A stretch of 5,994 nucleotides of DNA from Bacillota bacterium (GTDB lineage Bacteria; Bacillota; Desulfitobacteriia; Desulfitobacteriales; Desulfitobacteriaceae), in NCBI GenBank assembly GCA_021849995.1, contig JAJZSC010000230.1, positions 1 to 5,994 on the forward strand, given 5' to 3'. How positions within the stretch are numbered: position 1 is the first letter of the stretch; each line of letters opens with the position of its first letter. Position numbers and translations under genes: made by a program. Of the stretch, positions 1 to 5,467 are shown piece after piece. The notes under the pieces are model-generated. The model was given only the letters and a program-made list of their open reading frames with translations, had not been told where the DNA came from and searched no databases.

Positions 1-1
1 A

Positions 2-493
2 ATCGGAACTATTATCTATTACCTGACATTAAAGAAAGTCCCAACGCTTGACTCCCAAGCACGTCCAGTTGCTTATTACGGGAAACTGCTTCATGATAAC
101 TGTCCTAGAAGAGGACAATTTGAAGCCGGTAACTTCCTTAAAGACTGGAATGACCCTGTCCAAAAGGATTATTGCTTACTACTAAAAGGTTGCAAGGGGC
201 CTAAAACTTATACCGATTGTGCCCAGGTTTGGTGGAATGACAATGCCAACTTTTGTATTAATGCTGGATCACCTTGTTCAGGTTGTTCGGAAACAGGCTT
301 TTTTAAAACCTTTAGTCCTCTCTATGCTAAACAGGAAATTTTCAAATTACCAGGTATTGGCCAGCTAAATGCTGATACTGCCGGAAAAGTAATCGGCGGT
401 GCTGCAGCAATTGGTGTTGGTGCTCATCTTGCAGCTTCGGCAGCAAGTGGACGTCTTGGCAAAAAAGATGACAGGCACGAGGAGGAAAGATAG
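2..493 (+). CDS. hydA: [NiFe]-hydrogenase small subunit, C-terminal part (5' end outside window)
   Basis: This is the electron-transfer subunit of a Group 1 [NiFe] hydrogenase; it passes electrons from the active site through Fe-S clusters towards the cytochrome b partner. An open frame of 163 codons runs in from the window edge and stops at TAG 491-493. Distal [4Fe-4S] ligands are visible as His-x2-Cys (codons at 92 and 101) and Cys-x5-Cys (173 and 191, in CLLLKGCKGP). The medial cluster region follows with Cys at 218, 254, 275 and 284, ending PCSGCSE. The Cys at 254 lies where classical [3Fe-4S] enzymes have Pro, so this cluster is probably [4Fe-4S]. The C-terminus is a Gly/Ala-rich weakly hydrophobic stretch (GKVIGGAAAIGVGAHLAAS) and then a charged tail, as in membrane-anchored small subunits. 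The proximal cluster and the expected Tat signal lie upstream and are unseen. Family assignment is firm; the symbol (hydA, hyaA or hupS) is by convention. Confidence 0.95.
   Translation: MGTIIYYLTLKKVPTLDSQARPVAYYGKLLHDNCPRRGQFEAGNFLKDWNDPVQKDYCLLLKGCKGPKTYTDCAQVWWNDNANFCINAGSPCSGCSETGFFKTFSPLYAKQEIFKLPGIGQLNADTAGKVIGGAAAIGVGAHLAASAASGRLGKKDDRHEEER
480..485 (+). promoter_or_regulatory. Ribosome binding site of the hydrogenase large-subunit gene
   Basis: A perfect AGGAGG sits 8 nt before the ATG at 494. It lies entirely inside the last codons of the small-subunit gene, whose stop codon directly abuts the next start with no spacer. The acidic end of the small subunit (EEER) is therefore partly dictated by the Shine-Dalgarno sequence. 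The arrangement suggests translational coupling of the two subunits, which are needed in equal amounts. Confidence 0.9.
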
Positions 494-2056
494 ATGGCTA
501 AAAAAATCATAATTGATCCAGTAACTAGAATTGAGGGCCACCTTAGGATAGAGGTAGAAGTTGAAAATGGGGTTGTAGTTGATGCAAAGGCTATCGGTAC
601 AATGTATAGAGGACTGGAACCACTACTTAAAGGCCGGGATCCAAGGGATGCTACTTATGTAACTGAGCGCGCCTGTGGTGTATGTGCAGGTTCTCACGGC
701 TGGGCTTCTTCACTGGCATTGTATGAGGCCTTTGGCGCCAAAGTTCCTGCAGGTGGCAGAATTTTACGTAATCTGATTGTAGGAGCTATGTGGCTGCATG
801 ATCATCCACTCCATTTCTATCATCTTAGTGCTCTCGATTATATCGACGTAATGGCAGTAGCAAAATACCAAGGGAAAGATCCTGGCTTAAAAGCAGTTAA
901 AGATAAGATCACCAAACTTGTAGCAGCTGGAGATACCGCACCTCTTACCCCTCGCTACAAGCCAGACGAATTTTGTGTCAATGACCCGGAGCTGGTTACT
1001 ACAGCCGTCGCTCACTATCTTAAGGCGCTGGAGATGCAAGCTAAGGCTAAAAAGATGTCAGCCCTCTTCGCCGGAAAACAGCCTCACCAATCCTCAATTG
1101 TTGTGGGTGGGGTAACCATGCTGCCCAATATTGAAGCAATTGAACAGTTTAGGTCAATGCTCCTGGAGCAAATTGACTTTATAGAAAATGTTTACTTGCA
1201 AGACGTCTTAATATTCGGTACTGGTCCACTCCTGCCATTAGCTCAAGCAGGTATAGGAGCAGGTTATCCTAATTTTCTATCCTTCGGTGGTTTTGCCAAG
1301 GATGATGCAGGTAAGGACTTGTTTTTAAAAGCCGGTGTCATTTTAGATGGGAACCTAAACAAAATCCTTCCACTTGACGCTAAAAAAGTCACGGAAGATG
1401 TCCAGTACGCCTGGTACAAACAAAGCGCCAATGGCAAAAATCCTTATGATGAAGATACCGTTCCAGATCTTGAAAAGAAAGAAGCTTATACTTTTGTTAA
1501 AGCTCCCCGCTATGAAGGTAAACCAATGGAAGTTGGTCCTCTTGCCCGTATGCTAGTAATGCAACCGAAAATCCTTATGGATCTTATCGCAAAGTATAGT
1601 ATTAAGCCAGGAGCAGTAGCGCGTCATGCTGCCAGAGCAGTTGAAACAGTCCTCCTCGCTAAGGAAATGCTCAATTGGGTTGATGATTTGGAAAAGGAAA
1701 TAGGTAAAGGACTCCGTATCCATGACACAGAACATTGGGAAGCTCCAGAGAGCGGTCAGGGGGCTGGACTAACCGAAGCACCACGTGGGGCTTTAGGCCA
1801 CTGGATTAAAGTAAAGAACCATAAAACCGAGAATTATCAAATGGTTGTTCCTTCTACCTGGAATTTCTCCCCCAAAGATGATAAAGGCGCTTTTGGTCCA
1901 GCAGAAAAGGCCTTAATAGGGGTTCCTGTTCCTGATGTAGATAATCCAATTAACCTTGTGAGGGTAATCCGATCCTTTGATCCATGCCTGGCCTGCGCTA
2001 TTCATCTTATCGATCCACAAACCAATGAAATTCATAAGTATCGAATTGGCTTTTAA
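494..2056 (+). CDS. hydB: [NiFe]-hydrogenase large (catalytic) subunit
   Basis: This 520-residue subunit carries the Ni-Fe(CN)2CO active site that splits or forms H2. The N-terminal motif RIEGH (residues 12-16, with Glu14) and RACGVCAGSH (Cys61, Cys64) supply the first pair of nickel/iron ligands. The conserved APRGALGH block is at 429-436. The C-terminal pair is in DPCLACAIH (Cys498, Cys501). The codon for the first C-terminal ligand is TGC, so this is not a [NiFeSe] enzyme. After His504 there is a 16-residue extension (beginning LIDPQTNE) of the kind removed by a maturation endopeptidase, matching the protease gene downstream. Length is slightly below the 530-570 common in Group 1 enzymes but all motifs are intact. 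The start is fixed by an AGGAGG 8 nt upstream and immediate contact with the small-subunit stop. The protein should be exported with the Tat-targeted small subunit and face outside the membrane. Symbol by convention (hydB, hyaB or hupL). Confidence 0.97.
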   Translation: MAKKIIIDPVTRIEGHLRIEVEVENGVVVDAKAIGTMYRGLEPLLKGRDPRDATYVTERACGVCAGSHGWASSLALYEAFGAKVPAGGRILRNLIVGAMWLHDHPLHFYHLSALDYIDVMAVAKYQGKDPGLKAVKDKITKLVAAGDTAPLTPRYKPDEFCVNDPELVTTAVAHYLKALEMQAKAKKMSALFAGKQPHQSSIVVGGVTMLPNIEAIEQFRSMLLEQIDFIENVYLQDVLIFGTGPLLPLAQAGIGAGYPNFLSFGGFAKDDAGKDLFLKAGVILDGNLNKILPLDAKKVTEDVQYAWYKQSANGKNPYDEDTVPDLEKKEAYTFVKAPRYEGKPMEVGPLARMLVMQPKILMDLIAKYSIKPGAVARHAARAVETVLLAKEMLNWVDDLEKEIGKGLRIHDTEHWEAPESGQGAGLTEAPRGALGHWIKVKNHKTENYQMVVPSTWNFSPKDDKGAFGPAEKALIGVPVPDVDNPINLVRVIRSFDPCLACAIHLIDPQTNEIHKYRIGF

Positions 2057-2077
2057 CGGAAAGAGAGGGTTGTAAAA

Positions 2078-2704
2078 ATGGCAAAACCTTTAGATCATCC
2101 ATTACCCCAACGTATTTCCCACTGGGTCAATTTGATCAATTTCATAGTTCTAGGAGTCACCGGTTATTTCATTCATGCTCCTTATCAAGGTTTACCAATA
2201 AACCTAATCCGTAACCTTCATTTCATCTTTATGTATTTACTGGTGATAAATGGTGGTGTTCGTTTCTACTATGCATTTTTTGGGAAATATAAGGATTATG
2301 ACAATTTTTTCTTAAATCGAAATGATGTTAAAAACTTGATACCTGTAATAAAGTACTATCTTTTCCTTGGTAAACATCCGATAACGGAAAAATATAACCC
2401 CCTGCAAAAACTGGCTTATCTGGCCATGCCAATTATGGCCGTAATCCAGTTAGTTACAGGTGCTATCCTGTATTGGCCAACAAAGTTCCCAACTCTTGGC
2501 GCTGCCTTTGGTGGACTGGCAGCTGTCAGAGGAATTCATTATCTAATAATGTGGCTCTTCTTATCAATTATCCTGATCCATATCTACCTTGTATTGATTG
2601 AGGCTTATGATCAGTTTCTACTGATGTTTTTTGGTAAATGTAAAGACGAAGTAGATAGTAATAAAGCTAACACACTTAAAAAAACTGCTTGGAAAGAATT
2701 ATAA
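2078..2704 (+). CDS. hydC: Ni/Fe-hydrogenase b-type cytochrome subunit
   Basis: A 208-residue integral membrane protein of the hydrogenase-associated cytochrome b561 type. It would anchor the dimer and transfer electrons from H2 to (mena)quinone through two b hemes. Four hydrophobic segments are visible at about 17-34, 44-68, 111-133 and 152-175. Candidate heme-ligand histidines are His15 (RISHW, just before helix 1), His48 (NLHFIF, helix 2), and His154 and His168 in helix 4 (H-x13-H spacing, GIHYLIM and LIHIYLV). Which of these bind heme is inferred from the family pattern. A polar loop at about 70-108 separates helices 2 and 3, and the C-terminal tail is hydrophilic. It begins 21 nt after the large-subunit stop with a GAGAGGG ribosome site 8 nt before the ATG, so it is part of the same operon. 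Its presence points to a respiratory rather than soluble hydrogenase. Length is close to the usual 210-250. Confidence 0.93.
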   Translation: MAKPLDHPLPQRISHWVNLINFIVLGVTGYFIHAPYQGLPINLIRNLHFIFMYLLVINGGVRFYYAFFGKYKDYDNFFLNRNDVKNLIPVIKYYLFLGKHPITEKYNPLQKLAYLAMPIMAVIQLVTGAILYWPTKFPTLGAAFGGLAAVRGIHYLIMWLFLSIILIHIYLVLIEAYDQFLLMFFGKCKDEVDSNKANTLKKTAWKEL

Positions 2705-2765
2705 ACCCCATGGGCTGTATGCCGCACCATCGACAATGAAAACTTCAGCCGTCTGGTTCAGCAAG

Positions 2766-2795
2766 ATTGGTGCACCAATTGCTGGTGCACCAATA
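2766..2795 (+). repeat. Tandem 15-bp palindromic repeat forming a 12-bp hairpin
   Basis: Two 15-bp units (2766-2780 and 2781-2795) each contain the palindrome TGGTGCACCA; in the first unit the palindrome extends to 14 bp (2766-2779). Because each copy is self-complementary, the pair folds into a perfect 12-bp stem (2766-2777 with 2783-2794) around a 5-nt loop ATTGC. No T-run follows, so it is not a standard terminator. It lies in the 124-bp gap between the cytochrome and protease genes, by far the widest gap in this operon. It could be an mRNA processing or stabilising element or a pair of dimeric-protein sites; the sequence does not decide this. Confidence 0.75.
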
Positions 2796-2828
2796 ATTAC
2801 ATAAACTTTAATCAGAAAGGACTTTTTT

Positions 2829-3338
2829 ATGCACATACCTAAGATTATGGTCATGGGAGTCGGTAACTTGTTGCTAACGGACGAAGGTCTTGGCATTCAC
2901 TTTCTCAAGGAACTTGAACAAGTAGCCCTTCCAAATAATGTTGAGCTCCTTGAAGGTGGTACTGCCGGACTCGAGTTGGTTCACCTGATTCAGGAAGTTG
3001 ACTACCTGATAATAATAGATGCCTTAAATGCTAACGCGGAACCCGGAGCTCTCTTCCGGTTTAGACCTGATGATCTCAAGGTATTCCCGGATAAGTTTGA
3101 GGTTTCTTTTCACCAGGTCGGAATCTTAGAGGTTCTTGCCATGGCCAATATTTTAGGGAAAGCTCCCGAAACACTTGTCTATGGAATTCAACCCAAAAGC
3201 CTTGAGTGGGGTTTAGAAGTAAGTAGAGAAATTGCGGACATTTTTCCGCGCTTAAAAGAATTAGTTCTTAGCGAAATCAATTCTATAATCCAAACAGGTA
3301 ATTTTAGAATCTTACCAAGTTCAGGTACCAATTTATAA
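2829..3338 (+). CDS. hydD: Hydrogenase maturation endopeptidase (HybD/HyaD family)
   Basis: A nickel-dependent protease of family M52 that clips the C-terminal extension from the large subunit after the Ni-Fe centre is assembled, allowing folding and pairing with the small subunit. The 169-residue protein opens with the family signature GVGNLLLTDEG (residues 10-20). The three residues expected to bind the nickel of the precursor, by comparison with E. coli HybD, are Glu19, Asp64 (in LIIIDAL) and His95 (in SFHQVG). Alpha/beta alternation through the middle fits the fold. The C-terminus after about residue 150 is a short poorly conserved tail, making it slightly longer than typical 150-165-residue members. 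AAAGGA lies 7 nt before the ATG. Its substrate is almost surely the large subunit encoded two genes upstream. No accessory hyp genes are visible in the window, so the general Ni-Fe assembly factors must be encoded elsewhere. Confidence 0.95.
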   Translation: MHIPKIMVMGVGNLLLTDEGLGIHFLKELEQVALPNNVELLEGGTAGLELVHLIQEVDYLIIIDALNANAEPGALFRFRPDDLKVFPDKFEVSFHQVGILEVLAMANILGKAPETLVYGIQPKSLEWGLEVSREIADIFPRLKELVLSEINSIIQTGNFRILPSSGTNL

Positions 3339-3381
3339 AAGGCTCGGTTCGGAATAATACTACTATGCTTTACTTAGAAAA

Positions 3382-3410
3382 TTGCCAAATGAGTTAATTT
3401 CTGCGATAAT
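3382..3410 (+). promoter_or_regulatory. Predicted sigma-A promoter of miaB
   Basis: TTGCCA (3382-3387) and GATAAT (3405-3410) are separated by exactly 17 nt, and a TG pair at 3402-3403 gives an extended -10. Transcription would begin near 3417, leaving a leader of about 40 nt before the miaB ATG at 3457. The site falls between the hydrogenase operon and miaB, supporting separate transcription. No clear terminator is visible after the protease gene, so readthrough from the hydrogenase operon is also possible. Confidence 0.7.
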
Positions 3411-3440
3411 GAAACGTAGCGTCGAGTAATTGTCTTATAT

Positions 3441-3445
3441 GGGAG
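3441..3445 (+). promoter_or_regulatory. Ribosome binding site deciding the miaB start
   Basis: GGGAG ends 11 nt before the ATG at 3457. It overlaps the alternative in-frame ATG at 3439 and follows the TTG at 3430, neither of which has a comparable purine-rich site upstream. This favours 3457 as the true start. Confidence 0.6.
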
Positions 3446-3456
3446 TTGACAATCAT

Positions 3457-4785
3457 ATGGCAGATAAGGCTAAGAAGGTCTTCACTATGGCATACGGATG
3501 CCAAATGTCTGAACGTGATGCTGAGACCTTGACCGAACTTTCTACTAAAGAAGGGTATACTAAATCAGAGAACTTAGAGGATGCTGATTTAGTTATTATA
3601 AATACTTGTTGTGTAAGAGAAAGTGCCGAAAACAAGATACTAGGTAAAATTGGTGAATTAAAAAAAATTAAAGAGAAAAACCCAAATCTAAAAATTGCAG
3701 TCAGCGGTTGTATGGTTCAACAGCCTGGAGCCCTGGAACGTTTACAGAAACGAGCACCCCATGTAGATGTTTGGACCGGAACTCATAACTTGCATGAATT
3801 CGGCAATCTCCTGGGACAAACCATTAGTAAAGGAAAAGCAGCTGAGGTCTGGGATAAACCCCGCGAAACAACAGAATCAACACCTCTTGCAGAGAAGGGG
3901 AAACTTCGAGCAAATGTTAATATAATGTATGGTTGCAATAATTTCTGTTCCTACTGTATAGTTCCTCATGTAAGGGGTCGAGAACGAAGCAGGCCATCAG
4001 AGGAGATTTTACAGGAAATTAAAGATTTGGTCGAAAGCGGCTGCCGAGAAGTCACCTTGCTTGGACAAAACGTTAATTCTTACGGAAAAGATTTTGATCA
4101 AGAGTTTGACTTTGCCGATTTGTTAAAAGAAGTTGATCAAGTACCAGGCTTGCTGAGGGTACGTTTCATAACTTCACATCCAAAAGATATTTCTGATAAA
4201 CTTATAAGTGTTGTCGCGAATGGAGAACATCTGTGTGAGCACTTTCATTTCCCTATTCAAGCTGGAAGTAACAGCATCTTAGAACGCATGAACAGAAAAT
4301 ATACTCGGGAATACTATCTAAGTAGGGTTGCAACAATTCGTCAATATATTCCCCACGCAAGCATTACCACCGACTTGATTGTGGGCTTTCCGGGGGAAAC
4401 AGAAGAAGACTTTGCACAGACTCTGGATATAGTCGAAAAAGTCCATTATTCTCAAGCCTTTACCTTCATGTACTCAAAACGATCTGGTACACCTGCCGCT
4501 CTAATGCCCGACCAGATCCCTTTAGATGTTAAAAAACGACGCCTTCAAAAACTGATGACCCTTCAAAATTCTATGAGTTTAGTCTGGCGTCAAAGGATGA
4601 TAGGACACATCTATGAGGTGCTTGTCGAAGGCCCCAGCAAATCAAATCCAGACCGTTTCACTGCTCGCACGCGCGGCAACGAGCTAGTTGTATTTGATGC
4701 AGATAAAAGCTTTATCGGTAGGCTTATTAACGTAAAAATTGTTGATACGAATTCTTGGACATTACAAGGGGAATTAGCACAATGA
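3457..4785 (+). CDS. miaB: tRNA-2-methylthio-N6-isopentenyladenosine37 synthase (methylthiotransferase)
   Basis: A radical-SAM enzyme that converts i6A37 to ms2i6A37 in tRNAs reading UNN codons, using two [4Fe-4S] clusters and S-adenosylmethionine. Counted from the ATG at 3457 it has 442 residues. The N-terminal methylthiotransferase domain carries the three auxiliary-cluster cysteines Cys15 (YGCQM), Cys51 (NTCCVRE) and Cys85 (SGCMVQ). The radical-SAM triad is Cys160, Cys164 and Cys167 in GCNNFCSYCIVP, followed by RGRERSRP. A TRAM RNA-binding domain ends the protein, from about residue 375. The frame is open further upstream to a TTG at 3430 and an ATG at 3439, but only the ATG at 3457 has a good ribosome site (GGGAG 3441-3445), and the residues before it do not look conserved. 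The spacing of 11 nt is slightly long. The neighbouring YlbF/YmcA-type gene matches the ymcB-ymcA pairing of Bacillus. Near-certain identification. Confidence 0.96.
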   Translation: MADKAKKVFTMAYGCQMSERDAETLTELSTKEGYTKSENLEDADLVIINTCCVRESAENKILGKIGELKKIKEKNPNLKIAVSGCMVQQPGALERLQKRAPHVDVWTGTHNLHEFGNLLGQTISKGKAAEVWDKPRETTESTPLAEKGKLRANVNIMYGCNNFCSYCIVPHVRGRERSRPSEEILQEIKDLVESGCREVTLLGQNVNSYGKDFDQEFDFADLLKEVDQVPGLLRVRFITSHPKDISDKLISVVANGEHLCEHFHFPIQAGSNSILERMNRKYTREYYLSRVATIRQYIPHASITTDLIVGFPGETEEDFAQTLDIVEKVHYSQAFTFMYSKRSGTPAALMPDQIPLDVKKRRLQKLMTLQNSMSLVWRQRMIGHIYEVLVEGPSKSNPDRFTARTRGNELVVFDADKSFIGRLINVKIVDTNSWTLQGELAQ

Positions 4786-4847
4786 AATAAAAATTTCTGG
4801 CAGGAATACAGGGAGAAATGTAGAATCAAACTATTGGAGGTGTCGAA

Positions 4848-5264
4848 ATGACAGCAGATATTTTAGAAAAAGCTCACACCCTAGCTGGCGCGATTTCACA
4901 AAGCAAAGAACTTATAGAACTTCGTAGTACTGAAAAAGCAATGATGGGTAGTGAAGAAGCTCAAAAACTGATTGAGGAGTATCAGACAGCCCAACAACGA
5001 TATTCCGAAAAGGAAGACAATGGTCAAGAAATTTCTGAAGATGAACAAAAAGCAGTTGAAATTATAGAAGCCAAGGTTGAAAACCATCCTTTAATATCGG
5101 CCTATTTAGAAGCTCAAGAACGTTTTACAGAGATGCTCGACAGCGTTAATGCCATCCTTGCTAATGCCATTGCTGGGGAGTCACATGGAGGTTGCTCCTG
5201 TGGAAATGGCAGCTCAGGCTGTGGCAGTGATGAAGGTGGTTGTGGCTGCAGCGGCGGATGCTAA
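4848..5264 (+). CDS. YlbF/YmcA (RicA/RicF)-family protein with cysteine-rich C-terminal tail
   Basis: A 138-residue, mostly helical acidic protein. Residues 1 to about 108 resemble the YlbF/YmcA family: an N-terminal helix, an EEAQKLIEEYQTAQQRY segment, and a helix around HPLISAYLEAQERF. In Bacillus subtilis, YmcA (RicA), YlbF (RicF) and YaaT (RicT) form an Fe-S-binding complex that affects mRNA maturation and development, and ymcA sits beside the miaB homologue ymcB, as here. The last 25 or so residues are a Gly/Ser-rich tail with six cysteines (116, 118, 125, 132, 134, 138) in CxC and GGC contexts, the final residue being Cys. Fe-S or other metal binding by this tail is inference. An excellent GGAGG lies 7 nt before the ATG. 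The gene starts 62 nt after miaB without an evident promoter and is followed by a terminator, so it is likely co-transcribed with miaB. Family assignment is good; whether it is the RicA or RicF counterpart is not settled. Confidence 0.85.
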   Translation: MTADILEKAHTLAGAISQSKELIELRSTEKAMMGSEEAQKLIEEYQTAQQRYSEKEDNGQEISEDEQKAVEIIEAKVENHPLISAYLEAQERFTEMLDSVNAILANAIAGESHGGCSCGNGSSGCGSDEGGCGCSGGC

Positions 5265-5287
5265 AAGCTTTCAAAACCTAAATGTAG

Positions 5288-5325
5288 AAAAAGGGAAGAG
5301 CTATTTTGAGTGCTCTTCCCTTTTT
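5288..5325 (+). terminator. Rho-independent terminator of the miaB unit
   Basis: A perfect 14-bp stem (5288-5301 with 5312-5325) encloses a 10-nt loop. The stem core is GGGAAGAGC/GCTCTTCCC, with A5 on the left arm and T5 on the right. It begins 24 nt after the stop of the YlbF-family gene. The symmetry of the A and T tracts means it could also stop transcription from the other strand. Confidence 0.92.
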
Positions 5326-5332
5326 GAGATAT

Positions 5333-5419
5333 AAAAAAATCTTGACTGGCACCAAGTCTTAGGCACAGGCATAGGCGCTGGCCTAGGTGCACTTATACAA
5401 CCAGAAAAAAGATTTTTTT
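5333..5419 (+). repeat. 87-bp nested inverted-repeat element before mutS
   Basis: The ends form a perfect 11-bp inverted repeat (AAAAAAATCTT at 5333-5343, AAGATTTTTTT at 5409-5419). Inside, CTGG (5346-5349) can pair with CCAG (5401-5404), and 5354-5364 can pair with 5381-5394 through an 11-bp helix with a 3-nt bulge and one G-T pair. The whole stretch can therefore fold as one long interrupted hairpin ending in seven Ts. It follows the 5288-5325 terminator by only 7 nt. It may be a second terminator, a structured small RNA or leader, or a decayed miniature insertion; the sequence alone does not decide. Confidence 0.65.
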
Positions 5420-5444
5420 AATGGTATAGAAAACTAGTCTTTAC

Positions 5445-5457
5445 GGGGGAGAGGGAG
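5445..5457 (+). promoter_or_regulatory. Ribosome binding site of mutS
   Basis: A purine-rich run GGGGGAGAGGGAG ends 10 nt before the ATG at 5468. It supports that ATG over the internal Met codons 5 and 6. No convincing sigma-A promoter with both boxes was found between 5420 and 5440; TATAGA at 5425-5430 is a possible -10 but lacks a -35 at the right distance. Confidence 0.75.
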
Positions 5458-5467
5458 TTTAATAACT

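Noticed and set aside
1374..1735. Small frames on both strands within the large-subunit gene
   Set aside because: They are out-of-frame shadows of a fully intact and conserved coding sequence.
1976..2005. Possible selenocysteine [NiFeSe] large subunit, suggested by the extra Cys in the small subunit
   Set aside because: The first C-terminal ligand codon is TGC (DPCLAC), not TGA, and there is no in-frame TGA in the gene.
3430..3456. Upstream in-frame starts TTG 3430 and ATG 3439 for miaB
   Set aside because: Neither has a good ribosome site, and the extra residues are not part of the conserved MiaB N-terminus. ATG 3457 has GGGAG upstream.
3446..3474. Perfect TTGACA at 3446-3451 as a promoter -35 box
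   Set aside because: It overlaps the miaB ribosome site and start, and no TATAAT-like box lies 16-18 nt downstream. The TTGCCA/GATAAT pair upstream is far better placed.
4811..4823. GGGAG followed by ATG-TAG start-stop as a minimal upstream frame before the YlbF-family gene
   Set aside because: Spacing is too short and there is no coding content; the GGAGG at 4836-4840 clearly serves the ATG at 4848.
5149..5334. 61-codon + frame overlapping the end of the YlbF-family gene
   Set aside because: It is low-complexity Ala/Val-rich coding produced by the GGC/TGC-rich Cys tail in another frame, and it runs across the terminator.
5342..5375. TTGACT at 5342-5347 as a -35 box for a mutS promoter
   Set aside because: At 16-18 nt downstream the sequence is GC-rich (ACAGGC region), with no acceptable -10.
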